This document shows positions 5,548 through 11,676 of a stretch of DNA of 12,357 nucleotides, one piece after another (position 1 is the stretch's first letter; the number at the start of each line of letters is the position of its first letter). Origin of the DNA: an uncultured Bacillaceae bacterium (GTDB lineage: Bacteria; Bacillota; Bacilli; Bacillales; Caldibacillaceae). The translations under genes were made by a program, and so were the position numbers. The stretch spans positions 1 to 12,357 of the forward strand of contig CALKAK010000192.1 in NCBI GenBank assembly GCA_937983015.1, given 5' to 3'. Below the pieces are notes generated by a model. The model was not told the origin of the DNA and did no database searches. It saw only the letters and a program-made list of their open reading frames with translations.

Positions 5548-6567
5548 TTACTTTTCAGAGACAACCTCCAGTGACTCAGCAAGCATGATCATCTCTTCCC
5601 TCGTTAAATTATTGGAAGCAATCATATACTTAATACCGTCTTCCACCCAGGTTAACGACCGGTCGGTGATCGCCCCGATCGTCGCGCCAATATGAACCGG
5701 ATCGCCATTTACCGGTGTTGAAGTTAAGCTTGTCGGGACAGCCTCTTCTTTTTCCTGGATAAAGGTGAAACCTTTTTCTCCCTCATAAGTCATGACATAG
5801 CGTGTACCGTTGGCCGATAGAACTTCTTCTTCATCCGTCAAAGTCGCGCCCGGTAGTTCTGCCATTGGGATTTTGAGCGGCATTGACACCGGCCGTTCCG
5901 ATTCATTGGTAGCTACAGGAACTTCTAATTGGGCACCCGTCATATTGCGATTTAGATCGAAGGCCCCTTCTTCAAAAGGTGTATCAAATTCCATCTCGGA
6001 AAATTCTACCGCCAGCATGACATTCCGATCCTGGTCCATGATTTTGACACTCGCCGGTGCGAGATTGGATTTGTTAAAAGTGATCTCCTGAAGAGGCAAC
6101 ATTTTATGGTACTGATACCGGGTTTTCGTTTCGAATACATAATGCTTGTCGTTTTCGAGATACTCGGTTTCTTTATCTTCTAGAATATCGGTAATGAGCG
6201 ACTCATAGAGGTACGGCTGGCTTGTATTGGTCGGCCATTCGCTTTGGAATTTGAAACTTTTATTTAATGCGGGAGTTAAAACGAAGACTCCTTCTTTATT
6301 GCGTAAAATCATTTGACTCTGATCATTTTCCGTATTTTTTAAATGAACCCGGTAAAAGTCCGGTTTACTATGCCACACTTCCACCTCATATTTTTGCGTG
6401 TCCTGGCCCATGGAAAGGGTCATCGTCCCCTTCAACTTGTAACCATTCATCTGCTCCATTTTTTCTTTTAACTCATCGACAACCTGCTCCTCGGTTTTAT
6501 TCCCGCAGGCCGCAAGAAGAAAAATCGCCATTGTAACAAAAAAGATGTACGTGAACTTTTTCCTCAT
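5548..6567 (-). CDS. ydcC: YdcC-type lipoprotein (LolA/RseB-like fold)
   Basis: 339-residue secreted lipoprotein. It has a basic N terminus (MRKK), a hydrophobic segment (about 5-18) and the lipobox LLAAC with C21 as the lipidated residue, so the mature protein is anchored to the outer face of the cytoplasmic membrane. The body to about residue 205 matches B. subtilis YdcC (for example KNTENDQSQMILRNKEGVFVL with LTPALNKSFKFQSEWP), a family with a lipoprotein-sorting or RseB-like beta fold. A second, smaller domain of about 110 residues forms the C terminus. The function is not established. The ATG at 6565-6567 has AAAGGGG about 8 bases upstream. It lies between acpS and alr as in B. subtilis but is separated from acpS by a long gap, so it probably has its own promoter. 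Confidence 0.9.
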   Translation of the reverse strand: MRKKFTYIFFVTMAIFLLAACGNKTEEQVVDELKEKMEQMNGYKLKGTMTLSMGQDTQKYEVEVWHSKPDFYRVHLKNTENDQSQMILRNKEGVFVLTPALNKSFKFQSEWPTNTSQPYLYESLITDILEDKETEYLENDKHYVFETKTRYQYHKMLPLQEITFNKSNLAPASVKIMDQDRNVMLAVEFSEMEFDTPFEEGAFDLNRNMTGAQLEVPVATNESERPVSMPLKIPMAELPGATLTDEEEVLSANGTRYVMTYEGEKGFTFIQEKEEAVPTSLTSTPVNGDPVHIGATIGAITDRSLTWVEDGIKYMIASNNLTREEMIMLAESLEVVSEK

Positions 6568-6911
6568 GATCCCATCCCCTTTAACTCATCTCCGTTCCTG
6601 GATTCTAATGTTGGTCGGAGGGTACAAACTTCTGCCTGTCTCCTCCACTGTAGTAAAGAATATATGAAACAACCCTATTGTTTATGATAGGGAATCGGAC
6701 AAAGAGAAAAATATTTTGATCAGTAAAATGGGTTAGAAAAGGGGATGTTCATCGCACGGGAACCGAGGGTGGAAACAGAGAAAGAGATTTAAGGATGCTT
6801 TTCGACGTCCACATCGGGTAATGCCGATTATTAAAGGGGGATTTTTCATGAAGGTAAGAAACTTCTAAACTAAATGAGCCGGTTTTGAAACAAAAACAAA
6901 GATCCTGCTTC
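6568..6911. other. 344-bp gap between ydcC and acpS
   Basis: No convincing gene. It holds a perfect inverted repeat CCCTAT/ATAGGG (6673-6692, 8-base loop), a long-range GGAGG/CCTCC pair (6617-6646) in what would be the ydcC leader, and ATCGG/CCGAT near 6814-6829. On the plus strand AAAGGGGG (6833-6840) is 7 bases before ATG (6848), but the frame closes after six codons (MKVRNF, stop 6866-6868). No strong promoter for ydcC was found: TATCAT inside the inverted repeat is a possible -10 without a good -35. No clear terminator for acpS was found. Confidence 0.5.
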
Positions 6912-7295
6912 TTATTCATTTTTCCTGAATAGCGAAAACCTTCCCTCATCCTCGATAATCACCTGGGCAATCGCGTATTGGTCACTATGGGAAATCGATA
7001 CATGTACACCAACCCTTTTCGGTTTAACAAAGTAAGGCTTTCCATTTTCGTCGGTGGCGATTTCCATATCCTGGAAGGAAAGTTCCCCGCCAATTCCACT
7101 ACCATTGGCCTTAGCATAAGCCTCCTTTGCGGCAAAACGCCCTGCCAAAAATTCAATTCGTCGTTTTTCTGATAAAGTTTTGAAGCGCGATAGTTCATTT
7201 TCCGATAAAATTCGTTCCGCAAACCGGGGATTGCGTTCATAGGCATCTTTGATTCGTGCCAGTTCGACAAGATCAATGCCAATTCCTTTAATCAT
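6912..7295 (-). CDS. acpS: Holo-[acyl-carrier-protein] synthase
   Basis: 127 residues; AcpS proteins are about 120. It transfers 4'-phosphopantetheine from coenzyme A to the serine of apo-ACP, a step needed for fatty acid and phospholipid synthesis. The Mg2+-binding residues are visible: D8 in GIGID and E58 in AGRFAAKEAYAKA (51-63). The typical VHVSISHSDQYAIAQVI segment follows near the C terminus. The frame extends three codons further to a GTG, but ATG 7293-7295 is chosen because AAGGTGG ends 5 bases before it and homologues start MI.GIG. The C terminus runs slightly beyond that of B. subtilis with the tail EGRFSLFRKNE. It is divergent from the rhomboid gene, with 81 bp between the two starts. 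Confidence 0.97.
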   Translation of the reverse strand: MIKGIGIDLVELARIKDAYERNPRFAERILSENELSRFKTLSEKRRIEFLAGRFAAKEAYAKANGSGIGGELSFQDMEIATDENGKPYFVKPKRVGVHVSISHSDQYAIAQVIIEDEGRFSLFRKNE

Positions 7296-7376
7296 TAAGG
7301 CCACCTTCTACAAGATCGTATTTCGCATATACATATTGTACAGGCTTTTAGTGAAAGATAAAAGTGAGGGAGTGCA

Positions 7377-7964
7377 ATGTATATTACCGCTTCAAACTTC
7401 CGTGAATTCCTGTCTTTTTATCCAATTGTATCTCTATTAATCGGGACTAATATCGTTGCATTTATTTTAACAACCGCACCGATCTTTCCGAATCAACTGA
7501 TCTTTGAAAAAACAGCAGGAATTCACATCTATCTTGCTGATGGGGAATTGTGGCGGCTCATCACACCCATATTTATTCACCTTCACTTTTCCCACTTGCT
7601 TTTCAACATGATCGCGTTATTTCTTTTTGGCCCGGCTTTAGAATCTTTTGTAGGTAAGGGGAAATTTCTCGTTCTATTCCTTGGTTCGGGAATTTTTGCT
7701 AACGGGATCACATTTATACTCGCTCCACCCGCCTTCGTTCACGTTGGTGCGAGCGGTGCCATCTTTGGAATAATCGGTTCCCTATTGATATTGACAAAGA
7801 CGAGAATCATTCCCCGTATAGAATTTAAGTACATGCTGATGATTACAAGTTGTGCAGTTCTTTACAGCATACTTCAAAAAGAAGTTAATATCTACGCCCA
7901 TATAGGTGGTTTGATAGGAGGGCTGCTATTCAGTCATTTCCTCTATTTAAATAAAGAATCATGA
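7377..7964 (+). CDS. ydcA: Rhomboid family intramembrane serine protease
   Basis: 195-residue six-helix membrane protein of the rhomboid S54 family. The catalytic serine is S126 in GASGAIFG (124-131) and the catalytic histidine is H175 in YAHIGG (173-178). The oxyanion-side motif HLHFSHLLFN is at 68-77, ending in N77. Rhomboids cut substrates within or next to transmembrane segments; the substrates of the short Bacillus YdcA type are not known to me. ATG 7377 is preceded by a purine-rich GTGAGGGAGTG. It is divergent from acpS, as ydcA is in B. subtilis, and no strong promoter is visible in the 81-bp spacer (TTGTAC at about 7337 is poorly placed). No clear terminator follows. Confidence 0.94.
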   Translation: MYITASNFREFLSFYPIVSLLIGTNIVAFILTTAPIFPNQLIFEKTAGIHIYLADGELWRLITPIFIHLHFSHLLFNMIALFLFGPALESFVGKGKFLVLFLGSGIFANGITFILAPPAFVHVGASGAIFGIIGSLLILTKTRIIPRIEFKYMLMITSCAVLYSILQKEVNIYAHIGGLIGGLLFSHFLYLNKES

Positions 7965-8103
7965 GGAGAAAAAACCATTTGATGACTGAACATTATAAAG
8001 TCATAAGATACCCAAAAAATTTTAAATAATCATTGTTTCAAAATTTACTTCCTAACAATAAGTTGCCTTTTTTATGATTCAAATAAAGGTGTTTATTAAA
8101 AAT

Positions 8104-8121
8104 TTGTGATAAATTTCACAA
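8104..8121. promoter_or_regulatory. Rex- or Fnr-type operator upstream of gldA
   Basis: TTGTGATAAATTTCACAA is an 18-base inverted repeat with perfect 6-base arms TTGTGA/TCACAA. It matches the Rex operator pattern (TTGTGAA-N4-TTCACAA, one mismatch) and the Fnr/Crp-type pattern TGTGA-N6-TCACA. It sits about 50 bases upstream of the best -10 element and directly upstream of a weaker promoter (TTGTAT 8127, TATTCT 8149). Rex senses NADH/NAD+ and Fnr senses oxygen, either of which would suit an NAD-linked dehydrogenase. Which regulator binds cannot be decided from the sequence. Confidence 0.65.
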
Positions 8122-8168
8122 AAATATTGTATTTTTTTTCCTTTTTGCTATTCTAGAAATTAGAATGA

Positions 8169-8177
8169 TGTTATAAT
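8169..8177 (+). promoter_or_regulatory. Extended -10 promoter of gldA
   Basis: TGTTATAAT combines a perfect TATAAT (8172-8177) with the TGn extension that can substitute for a -35 element. The -35 position (TATTCT, 17 bases upstream) is poor, so the promoter may depend on the extension or on an activator. Transcription would start near 8184, giving a leader of about 155 bases before gldA. Confidence 0.6.
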
Positions 8178-8231
8178 CCCCATTTTTCCTTATTGTTTTA
8201 CCAATCGCAAAATTCCCCTCAATCGCCATTC

Positions 8232-8242
8232 AGGAGGTGATC
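8232..8242 (+). promoter_or_regulatory. Orphan 11-base Shine-Dalgarno in the gldA leader
   Basis: AGGAGGTGATC is perfectly complementary to the 3' tail of 16S rRNA (GATCACCTCCT) over 11 bases, longer than any ribosome binding site seen elsewhere in this window. No ATG, GTG or TTG lies 5-12 bases downstream. A GTG inside it (8237) opens a 30-codon frame that closes at TAG 8327-8329, just ahead of the gldA ribosome binding site. Otherwise the 7965-8340 gap is AT-rich, with an ATGACT/AGTCAT inverted repeat (7982-8004) and no RNA gene that I recognise. Confidence 0.45.
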
Positions 8243-8340
8243 TACCGCTCCGAACTTTCCCGATTGCTTCTATTATGCACCCTGTCATTTCTCGCCACGT
8301 GTCCGTCATCATTATTAACGATCAAATAGGAGGTTGAACA

Positions 8341-9438
8341 ATGGCACGCATTCTCATTTCCCCCAACAAATATATCCAGGGTAAAGGAGTTCTTCACGAC
8401 GTTGAAAAATATATCGGCCATTTAGGTGAAAAATTTTTGTTTATAGCCGATGAATTTGTCCAGAAATTAACAAGACCTGCCATCGAAAAAAGTTTTGCCG
8501 AAAGCAAAAAAGCATATCATTTTGAAAAATTTAATGGCGAATGTTCGAAAAATGAAATCAACCGCCTGAATGACGTTGTAAAAGCGAATAATATTGATGT
8601 TGTTGTTGGGGTGGGCGGAGGTAAAACGATCGACACAGCTAAAGCGGTAGCTTATTATTCAAAGTTACCTGTTGTCATCTTCCCCACGATCGCATCCACT
8701 GATGCTCCTTGCAGCGCCTTGTCCGTTGTCTACACGGATGAAGGCGAGTTCGATGAATATCTGATTTTACCGAAAAACCCGGATATCGTTCTTGTCGATA
8801 CGCAAGTCATCGCCAACGCACCCGCCCGATTATTAGCATCTGGTATTGGGGATGCGCTAGCTACTTATGTCGAAGCGAGAGCTTGTTATCGATCGGGCGG
8901 TACACCGATGGCAGGTGGTAAAATTACTAAAGCGGCTATTACACTGGCAAAAGTATGTCAAGAAACTTTATTCGAAGATGGTGTGAAAGCTTTCCTCGCC
9001 GTGCAAAAAAATGTGGTGACTGAAGCCGTCGAAAACATCGTTGAAGCCAATACATTATTAAGTGGTATCGGTTTTGAAAGTGGCGGTCTGGCAGCAGCCC
9101 ACGCCATTCACAATGGTTTTACGGTAATTGAAGATACTAAAGAAGTCTACCATGGAGAACTGGTGGCCTTCGGTACCATCACGCAATTGGTATTAGAAAA
9201 CGGCGATCTAGACGAAATTAAGGATACCATTGATCTTTGCATACAGCTCAACCTGCCTGTAACATTAAAACAACTGAACGTAACCGAAAATATAGAGGAA
9301 AAAATCCGTAAAGTTGCCGAAGCGGCTTGTGCTGAAGGTGAAACCATCCATAACATGCCATTTAAAGTCACTCCAGATGATGTTTTTGCCGCCATATTAA
9401 CCGCCGATCAACTCGGTCAAAAATATTTAGCCGATTAA
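8341..9438 (+). CDS. gldA: NAD+-dependent glycerol dehydrogenase
   Basis: 365-residue group III (iron-type) alcohol dehydrogenase, closest to the glycerol dehydrogenase of Geobacillus stearothermophilus (about 370). It oxidises glycerol to dihydroxyacetone with NAD+, or runs in reverse, in the cytoplasm. The NAD-binding glycine-rich GVGGGKT is at 90-96 and STDAP at 119-123. The zinc ligands known from the Geobacillus enzyme correspond to D171 (ASGIGDALAT), H254 (AAAHAIHNGF) and H271 (VYHGE). ATG 8341 has AGGAGG 8 bases upstream. It is single-gene, with its own promoter, a Rex/Fnr-type palindrome and a terminator. No dihydroxyacetone kinase gene is nearby. In B. subtilis no such gene lies between ydcA and ydbT, so it is an insertion relative to that genome. 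Confidence 0.94.
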   Translation: MARILISPNKYIQGKGVLHDVEKYIGHLGEKFLFIADEFVQKLTRPAIEKSFAESKKAYHFEKFNGECSKNEINRLNDVVKANNIDVVVGVGGGKTIDTAKAVAYYSKLPVVIFPTIASTDAPCSALSVVYTDEGEFDEYLILPKNPDIVLVDTQVIANAPARLLASGIGDALATYVEARACYRSGGTPMAGGKITKAAITLAKVCQETLFEDGVKAFLAVQKNVVTEAVENIVEANTLLSGIGFESGGLAAAHAIHNGFTVIEDTKEVYHGELVAFGTITQLVLENGDLDEIKDTIDLCIQLNLPVTLKQLNVTENIEEKIRKVAEAACAEGETIHNMPFKVTPDDVFAAILTADQLGQKYLAD

Positions 9439-9471
9439 GTAAACTTCCGTTTTCCTAAATCAACTCTATTT

Positions 9472-9499
9472 AAAGCCCCAGTGGATCGCTGGGGCTTTT
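9472..9499. terminator. Bidirectional terminator between gldA and ydbT
   Basis: AAAGCCCCAG (9472-9481) and CTGGGGCTTT (9489-9498) form a perfect 10-bp stem with a 7-base loop. The T tail for gldA is CTTTTA; read from ydbT on the minus strand it is CTTTAAATAG. It lies 34 bases after gldA and 31 bases beyond the ydbT stop, so it can serve both convergent genes. Confidence 0.9.
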
Positions 9500-9529
9500 A
9501 CTCTGAACATCAATTTAGTATTCATACAT

Positions 9530-11095
9530 TTATAGGCCTAACGATTGTTGGGAGAGGTCGGCTAACTTCCCAGCCTCCATTTTGTCTTTCTCTGGCCCGA
9601 TATTTTCTTCCTCTCCTCGCAGCCAGCGGTAAATTTTTTCTGCATCCATTGCATCGACGTCGATGGTTTTTCCAGAGATGACACCACGCCCCGATAAAAT
9701 ATGGGCAAAGACCGTCGCTAATTGTTTTCGCCGCTGAAACCAGGTTTTTCTGATATCGAAGGATTGGATGCGATGCTTAAGAACGTAAACCGTCCTTGCT
9801 GTAAAAAAACGACTGCGAAGCGTTAATTGCTTGTCGGTAATGTTCCAGCCCGCAAATCGATACGCTTTAAACCCGAGGAATCCGAAGAACGGTAAAGTAA
9901 GTAACATGAGCCAGCCCCAAATTTTCAGAAAATAAACCCCCAGCAAAACAGGGACGATTAAAATATAGATCGGTCTGAGTATGTACCGTCTTTTCGCCCG
10001 CTTCGGAACGGGATGGAAAGGAACATCCACTGAATATTCAGGAAGGCAGGTTTCGATCAATTGGGCACAGCGTGCACGTTGAATTAACGGGGCAATGACG
10101 ACCTCGCCACTTAATTCTTCACGATCACTCACACCGGCATTAATGATCGAAACGCTTGCTAGTCCGAACAGCTTACGAATAAACCCTTCGTAGATGACAA
10201 ACCCTTGGATTCGGTTAAGCGGTATATGAACCGAACGCCTCTCCAACAACCCGTGCGAGACGATTAAATTTTTGTCGGTTTTTTCCACCTTAAAGTTCGC
10301 GTACTTTAACATGGATTGGATAATCGCCACTATATAAGCGATGACCAGAACAAACAGGGCGATCAACAGGCCGGTGACAATATCATTTCTCACCGACTGC
10401 CAGAATTGTTCAAAAGCGCTATCTAACATGCGGTCAACCGGTAGGATTTGTTCGAATTCCGATGCAATGGCAAGAACCCCTACGATGACCCCGATGGCTC
10501 CACCGCTGGTCAGTGCGACAAGGAAAACTTCCCCGATACTCAGCGAAAAAATCTGTTCCCGTTCTTCTATTTGCGGAGAGACTGTTTCGGTATGGAGCGT
10601 TCCCCCTTCCTGTTCCGTACCGATTTCCGAGGCAGTCTGTTCCTGTTTCCTTTTAACATCTTTAATATATCGCTGGATCTGTTCGGCTTCCGTAAGAGGA
10701 ATCGCCGTCAATGTGGCTTCCGTTCCGCCACCAGCGGTTTCAATACGCATCTTCACGAGATCAAATAACTGCTGTAAGATCCCCTGGCTAGTCGAGATAC
10801 TTTGAATTCGATCAAACGGTATGTACCGTTTATTTCGAATAAATAATCCGGATTCGATACGGATCTCCTGATCCTCAATCCAGTACACGAAACGGAGCCA
10901 GGAGACGATCGCGCTTATTAAGATCAAAAGAACAGCTGCTACCCCACCGATCAGGTAATAAAGCGCCATCTTCTTTTCGCCAGCGATACCGATAAAGAGG
11001 AAGGCGATGATGGGAAAAAAGTAATCTTTTACGGACATAAAAATATTAGAAACGATGGTAATCGGATGCATGCGTTTTTTCTCAAACATCTTCAT
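9530..11095 (-). CDS. ydbT: Membrane protein YdbT with three bPH2 (DUF304) domains
   Basis: 521 residues. Hydrophobic segments at about 25-39 and 44-70, 187-211 and 238-262, and 374-410 form three membrane hairpins. Each is followed by a cytoplasmic bacterial PH-like (bPH2) domain: about 71-145 (with NKRYIPFDRIQSIST), 268-345 (RSVHIPLNRIQGF) and 417-495 (RTVYVLKHRIQSFDIR). Residues 150-180 are a Glu/Gln-rich linker. The related B. subtilis ydbST operon belongs to the SigW envelope-stress regulon and contributes to resistance against bacteriocins from other bacilli; the mechanism is unknown. The ATG at 11093-11095 overlaps the end of ydbS by 14 bases, so the two are translationally coupled; a second ATG two codons in is an alternative. 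A terminator follows. Confidence 0.93.
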   Translation of the reverse strand: MKMFEKKRMHPITIVSNIFMSVKDYFFPIIAFLFIGIAGEKKMALYYLIGGVAAVLLILISAIVSWLRFVYWIEDQEIRIESGLFIRNKRYIPFDRIQSISTSQGILQQLFDLVKMRIETAGGGTEATLTAIPLTEAEQIQRYIKDVKRKQEQTASEIGTEQEGGTLHTETVSPQIEEREQIFSLSIGEVFLVALTSGGAIGVIVGVLAIASEFEQILPVDRMLDSAFEQFWQSVRNDIVTGLLIALFVLVIAYIVAIIQSMLKYANFKVEKTDKNLIVSHGLLERRSVHIPLNRIQGFVIYEGFIRKLFGLASVSIINAGVSDREELSGEVVIAPLIQRARCAQLIETCLPEYSVDVPFHPVPKRAKRRYILRPIYILIVPVLLGVYFLKIWGWLMLLTLPFFGFLGFKAYRFAGWNITDKQLTLRSRFFTARTVYVLKHRIQSFDIRKTWFQRRKQLATVFAHILSGRGVISGKTIDVDAMDAEKIYRWLRGEEENIGPEKDKMEAGKLADLSQQSLGL

Positions 11096-11561
11096 CCGCC
11101 ACCCTTGCCAGGACCGAAATCCGCTGCCGTAATTCTTCTGCCTCCTCCATTTCTAACGCTGGAATTTCATGGACCGTGGCCGCCGTATGAATAGAAATCG
11201 TAGCCAGCCCGTATTTTTTCAAAATCGGTCCTTGTGTCCAGTCGACATGCTGAACCCGCATCATCGGAACGAGCGTTTTTTTAATAATGAATATCCCGTG
11301 CCGGATTTCGATTTCATGTTCATTCAAGCGGTAACGCCAGATTTTATAGCGAACCTCGGGAACGACCCATAAGGAAAAAATCAATACAAGAAGGAAAATA
11401 ATTGCAGGAATGGGTAGTAACCAACGATACCAATCAAACCAGAAAATCATGCCGATAAAAACCCCTGCGGCGATTAAAGTAATGGCGGAACCGATGATTC
11501 CATGGATCTTCCAAACATTTACCGCCTTCTCAGAAATTCGTTTCCACTGTTCTCCTTGCAC
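11082..11561 (-). CDS. ydbS: Membrane protein YdbS with one bPH2 domain
   Basis: 159 residues, matching B. subtilis YdbS in length and sequence. Two transmembrane segments (about 22-43 and 46-68) are followed by one bPH2 domain (about 72-150) containing the family stretch KKTLVPMMRVQHVDWTQGP and the ATVHEIPALE motif. It presumably forms a membrane complex with YdbT, whose gene overlaps it; direct interaction is inference. The start is GTG at 11559-11561, with AGGGGGTG 6 bases upstream. The preceding 115 bp contain a candidate ECF sigma (SigW-like) promoter. In B. subtilis the RNA helicase gene cshA is upstream; here a TPR gene is found instead. Confidence 0.94.
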   Translation of the reverse strand: MQGEQWKRISEKAVNVWKIHGIIGSAITLIAAGVFIGMIFWFDWYRWLLPIPAIIFLLVLIFSLWVVPEVRYKIWRYRLNEHEIEIRHGIFIIKKTLVPMMRVQHVDWTQGPILKKYGLATISIHTAATVHEIPALEMEEAEELRQRISVLARVADEDV

Positions 11562-11596
11562 AACTTACACCCCCTGTTCTTCCTCCGTATAATCCA

Positions 11597-11622
11597 TACG
11601 AATCAAAACAAAAAAGGTTTTT
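11597..11622 (-). promoter_or_regulatory. Candidate SigW-type promoter of ydbST
   Basis: On the minus strand AAAAAC (11617-11622) is separated by 16 bases from CGTA (11597-11600). The SigW pattern is TGAAAC-N16/17-CGTA: the AAC core, spacing and -10 agree, but the first two bases of the -35 do not. The spacer has a T-rich tract (CTTTTTTGTTTTG) like those described for some ECF sigma promoters. The start point would be about 30 bases before the GTG of ydbS. SigW control of ydbST in B. subtilis supports the assignment. Confidence 0.45.
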
Positions 11623-11652
11623 TATTTTCGCAAAAAAATATTGATTTTGTCG

Positions 11653-11671
11653 AATTTCCCCGGAAATTTTT
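11653..11671. other. Inverted repeat after the TPR gene
   Basis: AATTTCC and GGAAATT (11653-11668) are perfect 7-base arms separated by two bases. The repeat begins 9 bases after the TPR-gene stop codon. The T run sits on the plus-strand side (TTTTTC), while on the minus strand the nearest T run lies 13 bases further on, so it is a poor terminator for the TPR gene. It could be a weak terminator or an operator for ydbS. Confidence 0.35.
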
Positions 11672-11676
11672 CTTCG

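Noticed and set aside
6749..6949. 66-codon minus-strand frame after acpS
   Set aside because: It overlaps the acpS 3' end, has no plausible ribosome binding site or recognisable composition, and is probably chance.
8032..8073. Terminator for the rhomboid gene (ATTGTT/AACAAT with a later T run)
   Set aside because: The loop is 16 bases, the stem is AT-only, and the T run starts 8 bases after the stem.
8232..8265. A fragment of a 16S rRNA gene (antisense 3' end)
   Set aside because: Only the 11-base AGGAGGTGATC is exact; beyond it the match is patchy, so no rRNA gene fragment is claimed. The motif itself is kept as a finding.
10341..10805. 154-codon plus-strand frame antisense to ydbT
   Set aside because: A shadow of the ydbT reading frame with low-complexity Ser/Arg/Cys content and no start signals.
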